This document shows, piece by piece, positions 1 through 10,743 of a DNA stretch of 64,000 nucleotides. Each line of letters opens with the position of its first letter. Position 1 is the first letter of the stretch. The stretch lies in contig NZ_AYZB01000002.1 of the NCBI RefSeq assembly GCF_001436415.1, positions 89,913-153,912 on the forward strand, in the 5' to 3' direction. The translations under genes and the position numbers were made by a program. The DNA is from Latilactobacillus graminis DSM 20719 (GTDB taxonomy: Bacteria > Bacillota > Bacilli > Lactobacillales > Lactobacillaceae). The notes under the pieces were generated by a model, which was given only the letters and a program-made list of their open reading frames with translations, did not search any database and had not been told where the DNA came from.

Positions 1-981
1 CAAACACCAATGATTGAACGGGCCGCCTCTCGTTTATTGGTGATGGATCATAAAACAGGCGCACTAGAAGATCAGGTTTTCTATGACATTATCGATGAAT
101 TAAACCCCGGCGATGCAGTTGTCATGAATAATACACGGGTCTTGCCAGCTCGTTTATATGGGGTGAAACCTGATACAGGCGGCCACGAAGAGGTCTTGCT
201 TTTAAACAACACGCATGATGATGAATGGGAAGTCTTGATGAAACCCGCACGACGGGCAAAGGTTGGAACGGAAGTTGTTTTTGGAGATGGTCAATTAAAG
301 GCCGTAGTCACTAAAGAACTTGAACATGGCGGCCGGATGATTGAATTTAAATATGACGGGATTTTCATGCAAATTTTGGAAACTCTAGGCGAAATGCCAT
401 TACCTCCCTATATTAAGGAGAAATTAGACGATCCAGAAATGTATCAAACCGTCTATGCCAAAGAACCGGGCTCAGCAGCAGCACCGACCGCTGGCTTTCA
501 TTGGACAGAAGAACTTTTACAAAAGGTGCAAGATAAAGGGGTTAAACTTGTTTATTTAACGTTACACGTTGGTTTAGGGACTTTCCGTCCAGTTTCAGAA
601 GATAACGTTGAAGATCATAAAATGCATAGTGAATTCTATCGGTTAACCGAAGATGCGGCCGCAACTTTAAATGAAGTTCGCCAAAACGGCGGCCGAATTA
701 TTGCTACGGGGACAACGAGCATTCGGACTTTAGAAACCATTGCAACGAAGTTTAATGGTGAAATCAAAGCCGATAGTGGATGGACTGATATTTTTATTAA
801 ACCTGGTTACGAATGGAAAGTCGTGGATGCCTTTATTACGAACTTCCATCTACCTAAATCAACGCTAGTGATGTTAGTTGCTTCATTTACGGGACGGGAA
901 AATATTTTGCATGCCTATCAGCATGCCGTTGATGAACGCTATCGGTTCTTTAGTTTTGGTGATGCCATGTTTGTTAAATAA
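1..981 (+). CDS. queA: S-adenosylmethionine:tRNA ribosyltransferase-isomerase QueA (5' end outside window)
   Basis: QueA transfers the ribosyl group of SAM to 7-aminomethyl-7-deazaguanine in tRNA, making epoxyqueuosine at the wobble position. The reading frame is open from base 1 (Q-T-P before the first ATG at 10). Family members have about 15-20 residues before the 'RAASRLLV' segment, so the true start lies upstream and the gene is partial. Family motifs visible are [16 protein letters not shown] and the C-terminal [18 protein letters not shown]. It is followed, after a decayed gene, by tgt, the previous enzyme of the same pathway, and yajC; this order is common in Firmicutes downstream of ruvAB. 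Confidence 0.96.
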   Translation, partial: QTPMIERAASRLLVMDHKTGALEDQVFYDIIDELNPGDAVVMNNTRVLPARLYGVKPDTGGHEEVLLLNNTHDDEWEVLMKPARRAKVGTEVVFGDGQLKAVVTKELEHGGRMIEFKYDGIFMQILETLGEMPLPPYIKEKLDDPEMYQTVYAKEPGSAAAPTAGFHWTEELLQKVQDKGVKLVYLTLHVGLGTFRPVSEDNVEDHKMHSEFYRLTEDAAATLNEVRQNGGRIIATGTTSIRTLETIATKFNGEIKADSGWTDIFIKPGYEWKVVDAFITNFHLPKSTLVMLVASFTGRENILHAYQHAVDERYRFFSFGDAMFVK

Positions 982-1008
982 TTGATCTAAATTGAAATGG
1001 TCGCCTTA

Positions 1009-1262
1009 ATGTATTTGCGAAAAGCAATGGTTGCTGATTTACCGCGAATTTTAGCGATTATCGAGCGAGCTAAGGCGGTTTTAAAAGCCAAGCGAAGAAG
1101 GCAGCCCGTGTTTTGTGATCCATCGAATGGCTCTTGATAGTGCTGTGCATGATTTGCGGCTTGATATGCCTCTTGATAATTTAGGCATGCAGCGCAACGT
1201 ATTATTCAAAAAGTCGGATTTCAATTCCGGAGTGATATTTTGATGATCACCGATCTGTCACC
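1009..1262 (+). pseudogene. decayed GNAT-family N-acetyltransferase
   Basis: The 341-base gap between queA and tgt is not empty. An ATG at 1009 opens a frame reading MYLRKAMVADLPRILAIIER, which matches the first strand and helix of GNAT acetyltransferases, and stops near 1136. From about 1115 another frame reads VIHRMALDSAVHDLRLDMP then DNLGMQR, and a shifted third one reads IIQKVGFQFRSDIL, which resembles the typical C-terminal 'DTHPDNLAMQ..IQKAGF' part of the family. The middle, including the acetyl-CoA loop, is missing. I infer a dead gene with an internal deletion and at least two frame breaks. No intact product is possible. The family call rests on pattern memory only. Confidence 0.6.
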
Positions 1263-1322
1263 CAAATGAAGTCTACCAACTATTACTGAATTAATAATAA
1301 TCCTAGAATTGGAGTCGATTGA

Positions 1323-2465
<1,143 letters not shown>

Positions 2466-2536
2466 TGAATCACTGGAAGTTGGTTGGTAAGTCTGATAGA
2501 GTTAATGGTAGACAAATTGAAAAGAGGTTTTTTTGA

Positions 2537-2887
2537 ATGGTAAACTTTGTATTAGGCGCTGCCGGTTTTAATCCAAGTTTCTTTGTAATCTTAATTTTAA
2601 TGGTTGCAATGATGTACTTTATGGTTATGCGTCCTCAAAAGAAACAACAACAAAAGCATCAAGAAATGGTTAATCAAATGAAAAAAGGTGATGCGGTAAT
2701 TACGATTGGTGGCTTACACGGGGTGATTGACTCCGTTAATACGGATACTAAAATCGTGGTCTTAGACTGTGACGGCGTTTACCTTAAATTTAATTTGAAC
2801 GCCATTCGTACGGTAACGCCAACCGCTGTGGATGCTGCACCAGTTGTTGAAGAAAAAGGCGCAACACCAGAAGAAGAAACCAAGTAA
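2537..2887 (+). CDS. yajC: preprotein translocase accessory subunit YajC
   Basis: YajC is the small single-pass membrane subunit that associates with SecDF-YidC and the SecYEG translocon. The 116-residue protein has one N-terminal hydrophobic segment (about residues 10-30, FNPSFFVILILMVAMMYFMV), immediately followed by the conserved RPQKKQQQKHQEM and GDAVITIGGLHG segments. The C-terminal tail is acidic (EEKGATPEEETK). An AAAGAGG ribosome site lies about 8 bases before the ATG. It is the last gene of the queA-tgt-yajC group and is closed by a strong terminator. Confidence 0.95.
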   Translation: MVNFVLGAAGFNPSFFVILILMVAMMYFMVMRPQKKQQQKHQEMVNQMKKGDAVITIGGLHGVIDSVNTDTKIVVLDCDGVYLKFNLNAIRTVTPTAVDAAPVVEEKGATPEEETK

Positions 2888-2902
2888 GACAAGAATTTTA
2901 GG

Positions 2903-2941
2903 AAGCCCATAATCTGGTTAATCAGATTATGGGCTTTTTTT
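2903..2941 (+). terminator. intrinsic terminator after yajC
   Basis: A 13-bp stem (AGCCCATAATCTG pairing with CAGATTATGGGCT) with a short loop is followed by a run of T. It ends the tgt-yajC transcript. Confidence 0.92.
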
Positions 2942-3014
2942 GGTTATTAATAGTGAAAATTTTATCAATTAAGAAGCATATTAATTGGGATAGCTTTCAT
3001 GATGGCGTTGTATA

Positions 3015-3088
3015 TTGTAATAAAATTCACAAAACGGTTTACAAATAAGTTGGAATGCGCTAAACTAACTTTGTTAAACAAATCACAA
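3015..3088 (+). promoter_or_regulatory. adhE promoter with two Rex-like operators
   Basis: A sigma-A-type promoter is readable: -35 TTTACA (3038-3043), 17-base spacer, -10 TAAACT (3061-3066). Two 18-bp sites with 7-4-7 symmetry flank it: TTGTAAT-AAAA-TTCACAA (3015-3032), upstream of the -35, and TTGTTAA-ACAA-ATCACAA (3071-3088), just downstream of the -10. Both resemble the TTGTGAA/TTGTTAA half-sites bound by the NADH-sensing repressor Rex. Rex normally represses adhE-type genes and releases DNA when NADH rises. The rex gene is not in this window, so the assignment is inferred from site shape and target. Confidence 0.7.
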
Positions 3089-3113
3089 TAGCTAATGGCA
3101 TGGAGGAATTGAT

Positions 3114-5702
3114 ATGATTAAGAAAGCAGTAGTTGAACCGGTAGTTGAAAATACAGTGACTGAAATCGTCACAGATTTAGTCACACGTGCGCAACGCGCG
3201 TTAGCAATTTTGGAAACATTCGATCAAGCTAAGATTGATCACATTGTACATCAAATGGCGATTGCTGGGTTAGATCAGCATATGGCACTCGCTAAAATGG
3301 CAGTTGAAGAAACCGGTCGTGGTATTTATGAAGATAAGGCGATTAAGAATATTTTTGCGACTGAAGAAATTTGGCATGCTATTAAGGATAATAAGACGGT
3401 GGGAGTAATTGAAGAAGATCCAGAACATGGTATCACAAAGATTGCTGAACCGGTGGGGGTAATTGCTGGAGTAACACCAGTGACCAATCCGACTTCAACG
3501 ACGATTTTTAAAGCTGAAATTGCAATTAAAACGCGTAATCCGATCATCTTTGCTTTTCATCCGAATGCCCAACACTGTTCGGCCCAAGCCCTCAATGTAA
3601 TTAAAGCTGCGGCAGTCAAAGCTGGGTTACCAGCGGATGCCCTTTTATACATTGAAGCCCCTAGTTTAGCAGCGACTCAAGCCTTAATGAATCATGAAGG
3701 GATCGCGACTGTTTTAGCAACTGGTGGTCCTGGAATGGTTAAGGCAGCTTATTCAACCGGTAAACCGGCACTTGGGGTGGGTGCTGGTAATGCACCGGCT
3801 TATATCGAAGCGTCTGCCAATATTAAACAAGCCGTCAATGATTTGATTTTATCGAAGTCTTTTGACAATGGAATGATTTGTGCTTCTGAACAAGCAGTGA
3901 TTGTCGATGCCCAAATTTACGCGGCAGTGAAGGCCGAATTCCAAGCTCAAGGGGTTTATTTTGCGCAAGATAATGAGTTAGCTGCGCTCAACGAAGCGAT
4001 TATTGATCCTGATAAAAACGCAGTCCGGCCTTCAATTCCAGGGCAGTCCGCCGCTAAAATTGCCCAGTTAGCGGGAATTGATATTCCAGAAGCAACTCCC
4101 GTTTTAATTGCTGAAATTAAAGGGGTAGGGGATCAATATCCATTGTCACATGAGAAATTATCTCCGGTCTTGGCGATGATTAAAGCCCAAAATCGCGAAG
4201 AAGGCATACAGCTCTGCGAAGCAATGTTAGATCTTGGTGGGCTTGGGCACACAGCTTCGTTGCACACCACGGATGAAGACTTGCCACTTGAATTTGCCAA
4301 ACGAATGAAGGCTTGCCGTGTCTTAGTTAACACACCATCGGCGCAAGGTGGGATTGGCGATTTATACAATGATATGTTGCCATCCTTGACGCTTGGTTGT
4401 GGTTCATACGGGCATAACTCAATCTCCCACAATGTTTCGACAATTGATTTGTTGAATATTAAGACGTTAACTAATCGGCGCAATAACATGCAATGGATGA
4501 AATTACCCAGCAAAATTTATTTTGAGAAAAATTCAGTAAATTACTTAGAAAAAATGGCGGACCTGAACAAGGTTTTTATCGTTGCTGATCAAGGAATGGT
4601 TGATTTGGGCTACGTGCGGATTGTTGAAGCTGTTTTGGCGCGCCGTTCTAAGCAAGTGCAAGTACAGACTTTTACTGATGTGCAACCTGATCCATCAACC
4701 GATACAATCTACCAAGGGGCCGAAGCGATGAAACAATTTCAACCTGATACTGTGGTGGCCATCGGTGGCGGATCAGTGATGGATGCAGCTAAAGGGATGT
4801 GCTTATTCTACAATTCTCAGGATGCAGACTTTTTTGGCGCCAAACAAAAGTTCTTAGATATTCGGAAGCGAACTTACAAATTTCCAAATCTCGACCGCAC
4901 GAAATTAATTTGCATTCCAACGACTTCAGGAACGGGTTCTGAAGTGACACCTTTTGCAGTTATTACAGATAGTGAAACACACATCAAATATCCGTTGGCT
5001 GATTATGCATTAACGCCGGATGTGGCAATTGTGGATAGTCAATTTATTGAAAGTGTGCCGTCTCGCGTGGTAGCACACACGGGAATGGACGTTTTATGTC
5101 ACGCGACGGAAAGCTATGTATCTGTGATGGCATCAAATTATACGAAAGGACTCAGTTTGCAAGCAATCAAGTTGGTCTTTGATAATTTGCAGGCTAGTTA
5201 TGCGGGCGATAAGACCGCTAAGGCAAATATGCACGATGCCTCAACAATGGCCGGTATGGCGTTTGCCAATGCTTTATTAGGGATTAACCATTCGCTTGCT
5301 CACAAATTAGGCGGCGCCTTCAATTTGCCCCACGGTTTGATGATTGCCATCACGATGCCTCATGTGATTCGGTATAACGCCAAGACACCTACTAAACGAG
5401 CACTCTGGGCTAAATATAGTTATTTTAGAGCGGATGAAGATTATGCTGAGATTGCCCGATATCTTGGCTTACCAGGCAAGAATACCGCGGAATTGGTAGC
5501 AGCCTATGCTGATGCTGTTACACAATTAGCGAAAAATATCGGCATCAAGATGCGTTTACGCGATAACGGCGTGACGCAAGCTGATTTTGACCGGCATGTG
5601 GCTGATTTAGCCGAATTGGCGTATGAAGACAACTGTACGGTAACTAATCCCAAAGAACCGTTGATTAAAGAATTGAAAGGTATTCTCGAAGCAGAATTCT
5701 AG
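3114..5702 (+). CDS. adhE: bifunctional acetaldehyde-CoA/alcohol dehydrogenase AdhE
   Basis: AdhE reduces acetyl-CoA to acetaldehyde and then ethanol, reoxidising two NADH. The 862-residue length is typical of the fusion enzyme, which assembles into spirosomes. The N-terminal half is an aldehyde dehydrogenase with the catalytic Cys in DNGMICASEQ (C256). The C-terminal half is an iron-dependent alcohol dehydrogenase with GGGSVMDAAK, TTSGTGSEVTPFAV and metal-binding His residues in GINHSLAHKLGGAFNLPHG. GGAGG precedes the ATG. It is a single-gene unit with its own promoter and terminator. Probable control is redox repression through the two Rex-like sites. Confidence 0.98.
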   Translation: MIKKAVVEPVVENTVTEIVTDLVTRAQRALAILETFDQAKIDHIVHQMAIAGLDQHMALAKMAVEETGRGIYEDKAIKNIFATEEIWHAIKDNKTVGVIEEDPEHGITKIAEPVGVIAGVTPVTNPTSTTIFKAEIAIKTRNPIIFAFHPNAQHCSAQALNVIKAAAVKAGLPADALLYIEAPSLAATQALMNHEGIATVLATGGPGMVKAAYSTGKPALGVGAGNAPAYIEASANIKQAVNDLILSKSFDNGMICASEQAVIVDAQIYAAVKAEFQAQGVYFAQDNELAALNEAIIDPDKNAVRPSIPGQSAAKIAQLAGIDIPEATPVLIAEIKGVGDQYPLSHEKLSPVLAMIKAQNREEGIQLCEAMLDLGGLGHTASLHTTDEDLPLEFAKRMKACRVLVNTPSAQGGIGDLYNDMLPSLTLGCGSYGHNSISHNVSTIDLLNIKTLTNRRNNMQWMKLPSKIYFEKNSVNYLEKMADLNKVFIVADQGMVDLGYVRIVEAVLARRSKQVQVQTFTDVQPDPSTDTIYQGAEAMKQFQPDTVVAIGGGSVMDAAKGMCLFYNSQDADFFGAKQKFLDIRKRTYKFPNLDRTKLICIPTTSGTGSEVTPFAVITDSETHIKYPLADYALTPDVAIVDSQFIESVPSRVVAHTGMDVLCHATESYVSVMASNYTKGLSLQAIKLVFDNLQASYAGDKTAKANMHDASTMAGMAFANALLGINHSLAHKLGGAFNLPHGLMIAITMPHVIRYNAKTPTKRALWAKYSYFRADEDYAEIARYLGLPGKNTAELVAAYADAVTQLAKNIGIKMRLRDNGVTQADFDRHVADLAELAYEDNCTVTNPKEPLIKELKGILEAEF

Positions 5703-5762
5703 CAAACAGTTCAGCTAATTTGTTAGAATAAATGGTTTGAGAAGGCCAACCACAATATTAAG

Positions 5763-5803
5763 GCGGTGGACTGAACCAAATCAGTCTACCGCTTTTTTGT
5801 TGG
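5763..5803 (+). terminator. intrinsic terminator after adhE
   Basis: The inverted repeat GCGGTGGACTGA / TCAGTCTACCGC (one G:T pair) encloses a short loop and is followed by TTTTTT. Confidence 0.88.
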
Positions 5804-5924
5804 TTTAAAAGTAATTAATTTTTTAGCCTTTACGGGGTTAAATTAAAGCTTGATGGTATGCAAATTATTGCAAATAAGGCATAATAGAGAATAGACATTC
5901 ATTTAATTCAGGGGGAACTGAGAA

Positions 5925-5942
5925 AAGTTTGTCGACAAACTT
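5925..5942. promoter_or_regulatory. 18-bp perfect palindrome, candidate operator of the DtxR-type regulator
   Basis: AAGTTTGTCGACAAACTT is a perfect 18-bp palindrome. It lies downstream of a plausible -10 (CATAAT at 5880-5885) and a few bases before the ribosome site of the metalloregulator gene, the usual place for an autoregulatory operator. The sequence differs from the best-known MntR/DtxR boxes, so metal-dependent autoregulation is an inference. Confidence 0.5.
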
Positions 5943-5956
5943 GATTAAGGACCGGG

Positions 5957-6619
5957 ATGGCAATGACACCCAACAAAGAAGACTATTTAAAAATTATTTT
6001 TGAACTTGGTGGCGATGCAAAGAAAGTTACCAATAAGGAAATACTAGCGGGATTGAACGTTTCGGCGGCATCAGTCACGGAAATGGTCAATAAGTTAGTG
6101 AAAGAAAATTATGTCAATCACACACCTTACCAAGGAATTCAACTGACAAGCGAAGGCGCCCGCGAAGCAGCCCTATTAGTGCGTAATCATCGGTTGTGGG
6201 AAGTTTTTTTAGTCGATAAGTTACATTATCAATTTAATACCGTCCACCCAGAAGCAGAACAATTAGAACATGTGACCAACCATGATTTAGCCGAACGGTT
6301 AGCTGACTTTCTCGGACACCCGACGCGATGTCCACATGGTGGCATAATCCCCAATGCCAAAGGTGAATTTGAACAACAAAGTCACATTGCTCTTGAATCG
6401 TTACAAGTGGGGGAAACGGCGTTGATCGATCGGGTATTGGATGATAATGATTTATTAAAATATACACTGGAGATCGGTTTATCAGTTGGTGACAGTGTGA
6501 CATTACAAAAAGTTGGTCTCTTTGAAAGTCCATTGACGGTTTTTAATCACACCAGTCAAACGGAAATCCAAATTGGCCTCAAAGCGGCACAACATATCTT
6601 TGTGACGCCACAAAATTAA
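5957..6619 (+). CDS. DtxR/MntR-family metal-dependent transcriptional regulator
   Basis: The protein (220 residues) starts with a winged-helix domain of the DtxR family (MTPNKEDYLKIIFELGG; NVSAASVTEMVNKLVKENYV is the recognition helix region). It continues with the metal-binding and dimerisation domain (HRLWEVFLVDKLHY, HPEAEQLEHV, LGHPTRCPHG), and ends with an SH3-like FeoA-type domain (VGDSVTLQKVGLFESPLTVF). In this family Mn(II) or Fe(II) binding drives DNA binding and repression of metal uptake. AAGGA at 5947-5951 favours the ATG at 5957, although the next ATG at 5963 is also possible. No metal transporter is adjacent. The palindrome upstream suggests self-regulation. Confidence 0.88.
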   Translation: MAMTPNKEDYLKIIFELGGDAKKVTNKEILAGLNVSAASVTEMVNKLVKENYVNHTPYQGIQLTSEGAREAALLVRNHRLWEVFLVDKLHYQFNTVHPEAEQLEHVTNHDLAERLADFLGHPTRCPHGGIIPNAKGEFEQQSHIALESLQVGETALIDRVLDDNDLLKYTLEIGLSVGDSVTLQKVGLFESPLTVFNHTSQTEIQIGLKAAQHIFVTPQN

Positions 6620-6642
6620 TTTATATGAAAGTGGTGTGAAGG

Positions 6643-8136
6643 ATGCATACAGATTTAGCAGCGCTCTTTATTATTTTTGGGGGTTCTGGGGATTTGGCCC
6701 AGCGAAAGCTATACCCCGCATTATTTAATTTATATCGAAAAGGTTATTTAAAGGAACATTTTGCTGTGATTGGTACGGCACGGCGACCATGGACGGACGA
6801 TTACTATCATGAAATCATCATGGCGGCTTTGGACAACTTTGATGAAGATCAAGCGACCAAAGAAGCTTTTGTAGGCCATTTCTATTACCAATCACATGAT
6901 GTGACAGATGCCAAACATTATGAAACGCTCAAGGCGTTGGCCAATCGCTTGGATACACAATACGATTTACACCAAAATCGGATTTATTACATGGCAATGT
7001 CGCCACGCTTTTTCGGCACAATTGCAAGTCACCTCGGATCAGAAGCACTCCTGACAGCGGATGGCTTTAACCGTTTGATTATTGAAAAACCATTTGGGCG
7101 CGATTATGACAGCGCTAGGGCGCTTAACCAAGAATTGACACAAACCTTTGAAGAAAATCAGATTTACCGGATTGACCACTACCTGGGGAAAGAAATGATT
7201 CAAAACATTGTGGCTTTACGTTTTGGAAATGGCTTATTAAGCGGCGTTTGGAATAATCATTTCATTGATAACGTGCAGATTACGTTAGCAGAATCAGTTG
7301 GGGTTGAAGAACGGGCTGGATATTATGAGACATCCGGCGCTTTACGCGATATGTTTCAAAACCATATCATGCAGATCATTGGCATGCTTGCGATGGAAGT
7401 TCCAGTTAACTTCTCGGCTGAAGATGTACAACGTGAAAAAACGCGTCTCTTCAGAAGCATTCAACCTTACTCACCAGCGGAAATCAAGCAAAACTTTGTG
7501 CGTGCGCAATATGCCGAAACGACGGTAGATGGTGAAAATAAACCAGGTTACCGCCAAGAAACGAATGTTGCGCCGGACTCACAAACGGAAACGTTTATTG
7601 CTGGCAAAGTCATGATTGATAACGAACGCTGGTGTGGCGTCCCATTTTACGTCCGGACGGGCAAACGATTGGCCCGTAAAGAAACCCAAATTAACATCGT
7701 CTTCAAGAAGACTGGCGTGAATATTTTCGCAGATGATAAGGCTGATCGTTCAGCAATGGCCCCTGATGTGTTAACGATTTTCGTTGAGCCGGAACAAGGC
7801 TTTTCATTAACGATTAATGGAAAAAAAGTTGGACAAGGATTTGCCTTGCAACCGGATCAATTAACTTACCAATACGATCAACAGATGTTAGCGGATAGTC
7901 CAGAGGCTTATGAACGCTTAATTTTAGAAGCACTTAATGGAGATGGCACGAACTTTACCCACTGGCATGAATTAGCAGCATCGTGGCAATTTGTCGATGC
8001 GATTCGTCAAGTCTGGGATGCAGATTCAGCGCCACTACCAAGTTATTCGATTGGTTCAATGGGTCCCCAAGAAGCGACAGATCTATTGACAACTACTGGA
8101 GCCCAGTGGATTTTTGATCCGACGCAAGATAATTAA
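6643..8136 (+). CDS. zwf: glucose-6-phosphate 1-dehydrogenase
   Basis: Zwf oxidises glucose-6-phosphate to 6-phosphogluconolactone with NADP+, opening the oxidative pentose-phosphate branch. The 497-residue protein has the Rossmann motif FGGSGDLAQRKLYPAL at residues 12-27. The active-site signature RIDHYLGKE sits near residues 176-184, and the substrate-binding segment is IEKPFGRD. Length and motifs are complete. It lies 23 bases after the metalloregulator gene and 70 bases before dinB. A purine-rich GTGGTGTGAAGG stretch precedes the ATG, so the exact Shine-Dalgarno is unclear, but no other start fits the conserved N-terminus. Confidence 0.97.
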   Translation: MHTDLAALFIIFGGSGDLAQRKLYPALFNLYRKGYLKEHFAVIGTARRPWTDDYYHEIIMAALDNFDEDQATKEAFVGHFYYQSHDVTDAKHYETLKALANRLDTQYDLHQNRIYYMAMSPRFFGTIASHLGSEALLTADGFNRLIIEKPFGRDYDSARALNQELTQTFEENQIYRIDHYLGKEMIQNIVALRFGNGLLSGVWNNHFIDNVQITLAESVGVEERAGYYETSGALRDMFQNHIMQIIGMLAMEVPVNFSAEDVQREKTRLFRSIQPYSPAEIKQNFVRAQYAETTVDGENKPGYRQETNVAPDSQTETFIAGKVMIDNERWCGVPFYVRTGKRLARKETQINIVFKKTGVNIFADDKADRSAMAPDVLTIFVEPEQGFSLTINGKKVGQGFALQPDQLTYQYDQQMLADSPEAYERLILEALNGDGTNFTHWHELAASWQFVDAIRQVWDADSAPLPSYSIGSMGPQEATDLLTTTGAQWIFDPTQDN

Positions 8137-8206
8137 ATTAATAAGTTAGTTAAGTCTGTGTATGAGTGATTCGTACCAGGCTTTTCTTATTGAAAGGCGG
8201 GGGAAA

Positions 8207-9337
8207 ATGGCCGAGTTGTTTAAGATTCCAATGGAAAATGATACGAGTCGTAAGATTATTCATATTGATATGGATGCTTTTTATGCATCCATCGAAGAAC
8301 GTGAACAACCTGAATTGCGGCAAAAGCCCCTCGTAATTGCCCGTAATCCTAGTGATACTGGTGGTAAAGGGGTCGTGACAACTGCCAATTATGTCGCACG
8401 ACAATATGGAGTGCACTCGGCAATGAGCGCGCAAAAGGCAGCCGAGTTGATTCCTAATCACCAAGCCGTTTTTAAGGCGCCCAATTTTCCACTTTATCAG
8501 TCCGTTTCAGAACAGATTCACACGATTTTTCACGCGGTTACCGATAAGATTGAACCGATTGCTTTTGACGAAGCGTATCTTGATGTGACGAAAAATAAGC
8601 TGGGCCTGACACATACCATTGATGTAGTCGCCTACTTGCAAAAAGCGATTCTCAAAGAAACCCAGCTCGTAAGTTCTGCTGGGATTTCATATAATAAATT
8701 TTTAGCTAAGATGGCATCGGATTATCGTAAGCCAGCGGGTCGGACATTGGTTTTACCAGAACAAGCAATTGCTTTTTTGAGTCGCCTGCCCATCGAAAAG
8801 TTCCGTGGTGTTGGTAAGAAAACCGCACCGCGGATGCAAGAATTGGGGATTTTAACTGGTGCGGATTTACTGGCTCAATCAGAAATGATGCTGATTCAAA
8901 ACTTTGGTAAATTAGGCTACGGCTTATATCGCCATGTGCGTGGGATTGATAATCGCCCGGTCGCCTATCAACGCGAGCGCAAATCAATTGGGAATGAAAA
9001 CACCTATGGGCAACCGTTGATTAGTGAAGAACAAGTGCAAACTGAATTGAAAAAGCTGGCCATTGAGTTAGAACGGCGCTTACGTAAAAATCAAAAACAT
9101 GGGTTAACCGTCGTCTTAAAAGTGCGTAATCGGCAATTTGAAACAATTACCAAGCGTAAAACATTCAGTGAATACGTTGGCAAAGCGGCTGAAATTGAAG
9201 CAATCGCCTGGGAAATTTGGACGACAATTGGGCATGCAGAAGCCGGCATACGCTTGTTAGGAATTACGGTAACTAACTTGGCACCGCAAACATTCGAAAA
9301 CATCACGTTGCCATTATATGATTGGGAGCGTGAATAG
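8207..9337 (+). CDS. dinB: DNA polymerase IV (Y-family, translesion)
   Basis: DinB copies damaged templates and rescues stalled forks. The protein (376 residues) has the catalytic palm motif [17 protein letters not shown], the steric-gate neighbourhood, and the second acidic motif [12 protein letters not shown] helix-hairpin-helix follows ([17 protein letters not shown]), and the little-finger domain ends the protein. An upstream ATG at 8162 is in frame, but AAAGGCGGGGGA just before 8207 and the conserved N-terminus support 8207. The C-terminal end ([11 protein letters not shown]) lacks an obvious beta-clamp peptide, although LPLYDW may serve. No LexA-type site was recognised in the short upstream gap. 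Confidence 0.95.
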   Translation: MAELFKIPMENDTSRKIIHIDMDAFYASIEEREQPELRQKPLVIARNPSDTGGKGVVTTANYVARQYGVHSAMSAQKAAELIPNHQAVFKAPNFPLYQSVSEQIHTIFHAVTDKIEPIAFDEAYLDVTKNKLGLTHTIDVVAYLQKAILKETQLVSSAGISYNKFLAKMASDYRKPAGRTLVLPEQAIAFLSRLPIEKFRGVGKKTAPRMQELGILTGADLLAQSEMMLIQNFGKLGYGLYRHVRGIDNRPVAYQRERKSIGNENTYGQPLISEEQVQTELKKLAIELERRLRKNQKHGLTVVLKVRNRQFETITKRKTFSEYVGKAAEIEAIAWEIWTTIGHAEAGIRLLGITVTNLAPQTFENITLPLYDWERE

Positions 9338-9417
9338 TTGAGATTTTTTTGTTTTTGTGGGTTAAAACCGATATACTGTTAATGACTATACAACTTTGGA
9401 AAAGGTGGTGGCAGTGA

Positions 9418-10740
9418 GTGGCAACGAAACATGATCAAATTTTAATGTACATTGAAAATTTACCGATCGGTGAGAAAATTTCGGTGCGCTCAATTGCCAA
9501 AACACTTGCAGTAAGTGAAGGGACGGCTTATCGCGCCATTAAAGCGGCCGAAAATAACGGCTTAGTCAGCACCATTGAACGGGTCGGGACCATCCGTATT
9601 GAGCAGAAATTAAAAGGAAAGATTGAAAATCTTACTTTCGAAGAAATCGTACAAGTGATTGACGGTGAAGTGCTCGGTGGTCGCGCTGGGTTAGATAAAC
9701 TATTGGATAAATTTGTGATTGGTGCGATGCAAATTGATGCCATTACCCGTTACATTACGCCCAAGTCATTAATGATTGTCGGTGATCGGACAGATGTCCA
9801 ACGATTAGCCCTTGAAAATGGGGCTGCCGTTTTAATCACCGGTGGTTTCGGGACTTCGGCGGATGTGATTGCCCTGGCCAATGACTTGGCCTTACCGATT
9901 TTACAGACAGCCTATGATACGTATTCCGTGGCGGCTTTAATCAATCGGGCCTTGACGGATCAATTAATAAAAAAAGAAATTGTTACAGTGGCTGATATCT
10001 ATCAGCCACTTGCTGAGATTCGGATTTTACATGCCAACCAGACGGTGGCAGATTACAGGCAACTCAGTACGAGCGCGAAACAATCACGTTTTCCAGTGGT
10101 GAATGATCACTTACGACTAGTCGGAATTGTTACAGTCAAAGATATTCTTGATAAGCCGGCAACAATGAGCCTTGAGAAAGTCATGACGAAAGACCCGACC
10201 AGTGTTAAAAAATACATGAGTGTGGCCAGTGTTGGACATTCAATGACCTGGAATAGTTTAGAAGTGATGCCAGTGGTCGCCGACAATCTAAAACTAGAAG
10301 GAATTATTACCCGGCAAGACGTGATGAGCAACATGCAGACGGTCCAACACCAGCCTCAAGTGGCGGAGACTTTCTATGATCAGATTGTTGAACCGCTACG
10401 CTTAAGTTCAACCGCCCCCGATTTTTATCCCATTGCTTATGACTATCAAGTGACACCTCAGATGACGAATAATTTGGGGACGATTTCATTCGGAGTATTA
10501 ACTGAAGCAGTGGCGGCTGCTTGTCAACAAATGCTACAGACACAGCATCAGCGATATTCGATGATTGAACAAATCAATCTACATTATTTACGTCTGATTC
10601 AAATTGATACGCAGATTCAGATTTTACCACGACTACTTGAAATTGGGCGGCGATCAGCTAAAATTGATGTCGATGTTTATGCCAATCACGTGATTGTGGC
10701 CAAAGCCATCGTCACCGGACAGCTCTTAGAAAGAGGTTAA
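9418..10740 (+). CDS. YtoI-like regulator: HTH, DRTGG, two CBS and hotdog domains
   Basis: The 440-residue protein begins at a GTG preceded by AAAGGTGGTGG. Domain order: winged-helix DNA-binding segment (residues about 1-60; IAKTLAVSEGTAYRAIKAAE), DRTGG domain (about 75-180), CBS pair (about 190-310; SRFPVVNDHLRLVGIVTVKDIL and EVMPVVADNLKLEGIITRQD), then a hotdog/thioesterase-like fold. This architecture equals Bacillus subtilis YtoI, which also neighbours nrnA (ytqI). CBS pairs usually bind adenine nucleotides, so an adenylate-sensing regulator is likely, but its targets are unknown. It runs into nrnA with only a 3-base gap, suggesting translational coupling. Confidence 0.88.
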   Translation: MATKHDQILMYIENLPIGEKISVRSIAKTLAVSEGTAYRAIKAAENNGLVSTIERVGTIRIEQKLKGKIENLTFEEIVQVIDGEVLGGRAGLDKLLDKFVIGAMQIDAITRYITPKSLMIVGDRTDVQRLALENGAAVLITGGFGTSADVIALANDLALPILQTAYDTYSVAALINRALTDQLIKKEIVTVADIYQPLAEIRILHANQTVADYRQLSTSAKQSRFPVVNDHLRLVGIVTVKDILDKPATMSLEKVMTKDPTSVKKYMSVASVGHSMTWNSLEVMPVVADNLKLEGIITRQDVMSNMQTVQHQPQVAETFYDQIVEPLRLSSTAPDFYPIAYDYQVTPQMTNNLGTISFGVLTEAVAAACQQMLQTQHQRYSMIEQINLHYLRLIQIDTQIQILPRLLEIGRRSAKIDVDVYANHVIVAKAIVTGQLLERG

Positions 10741-10743
10741 CCA

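Noticed and set aside
4133..4513. 126-codon open frame antisense to adhE
   Set aside because: Shadow frame of a well-conserved gene, no ribosome site or family similarity. The same applies to other antisense frames over tgt, dinB, murI/rdgB, nagB, pepV and ppi.
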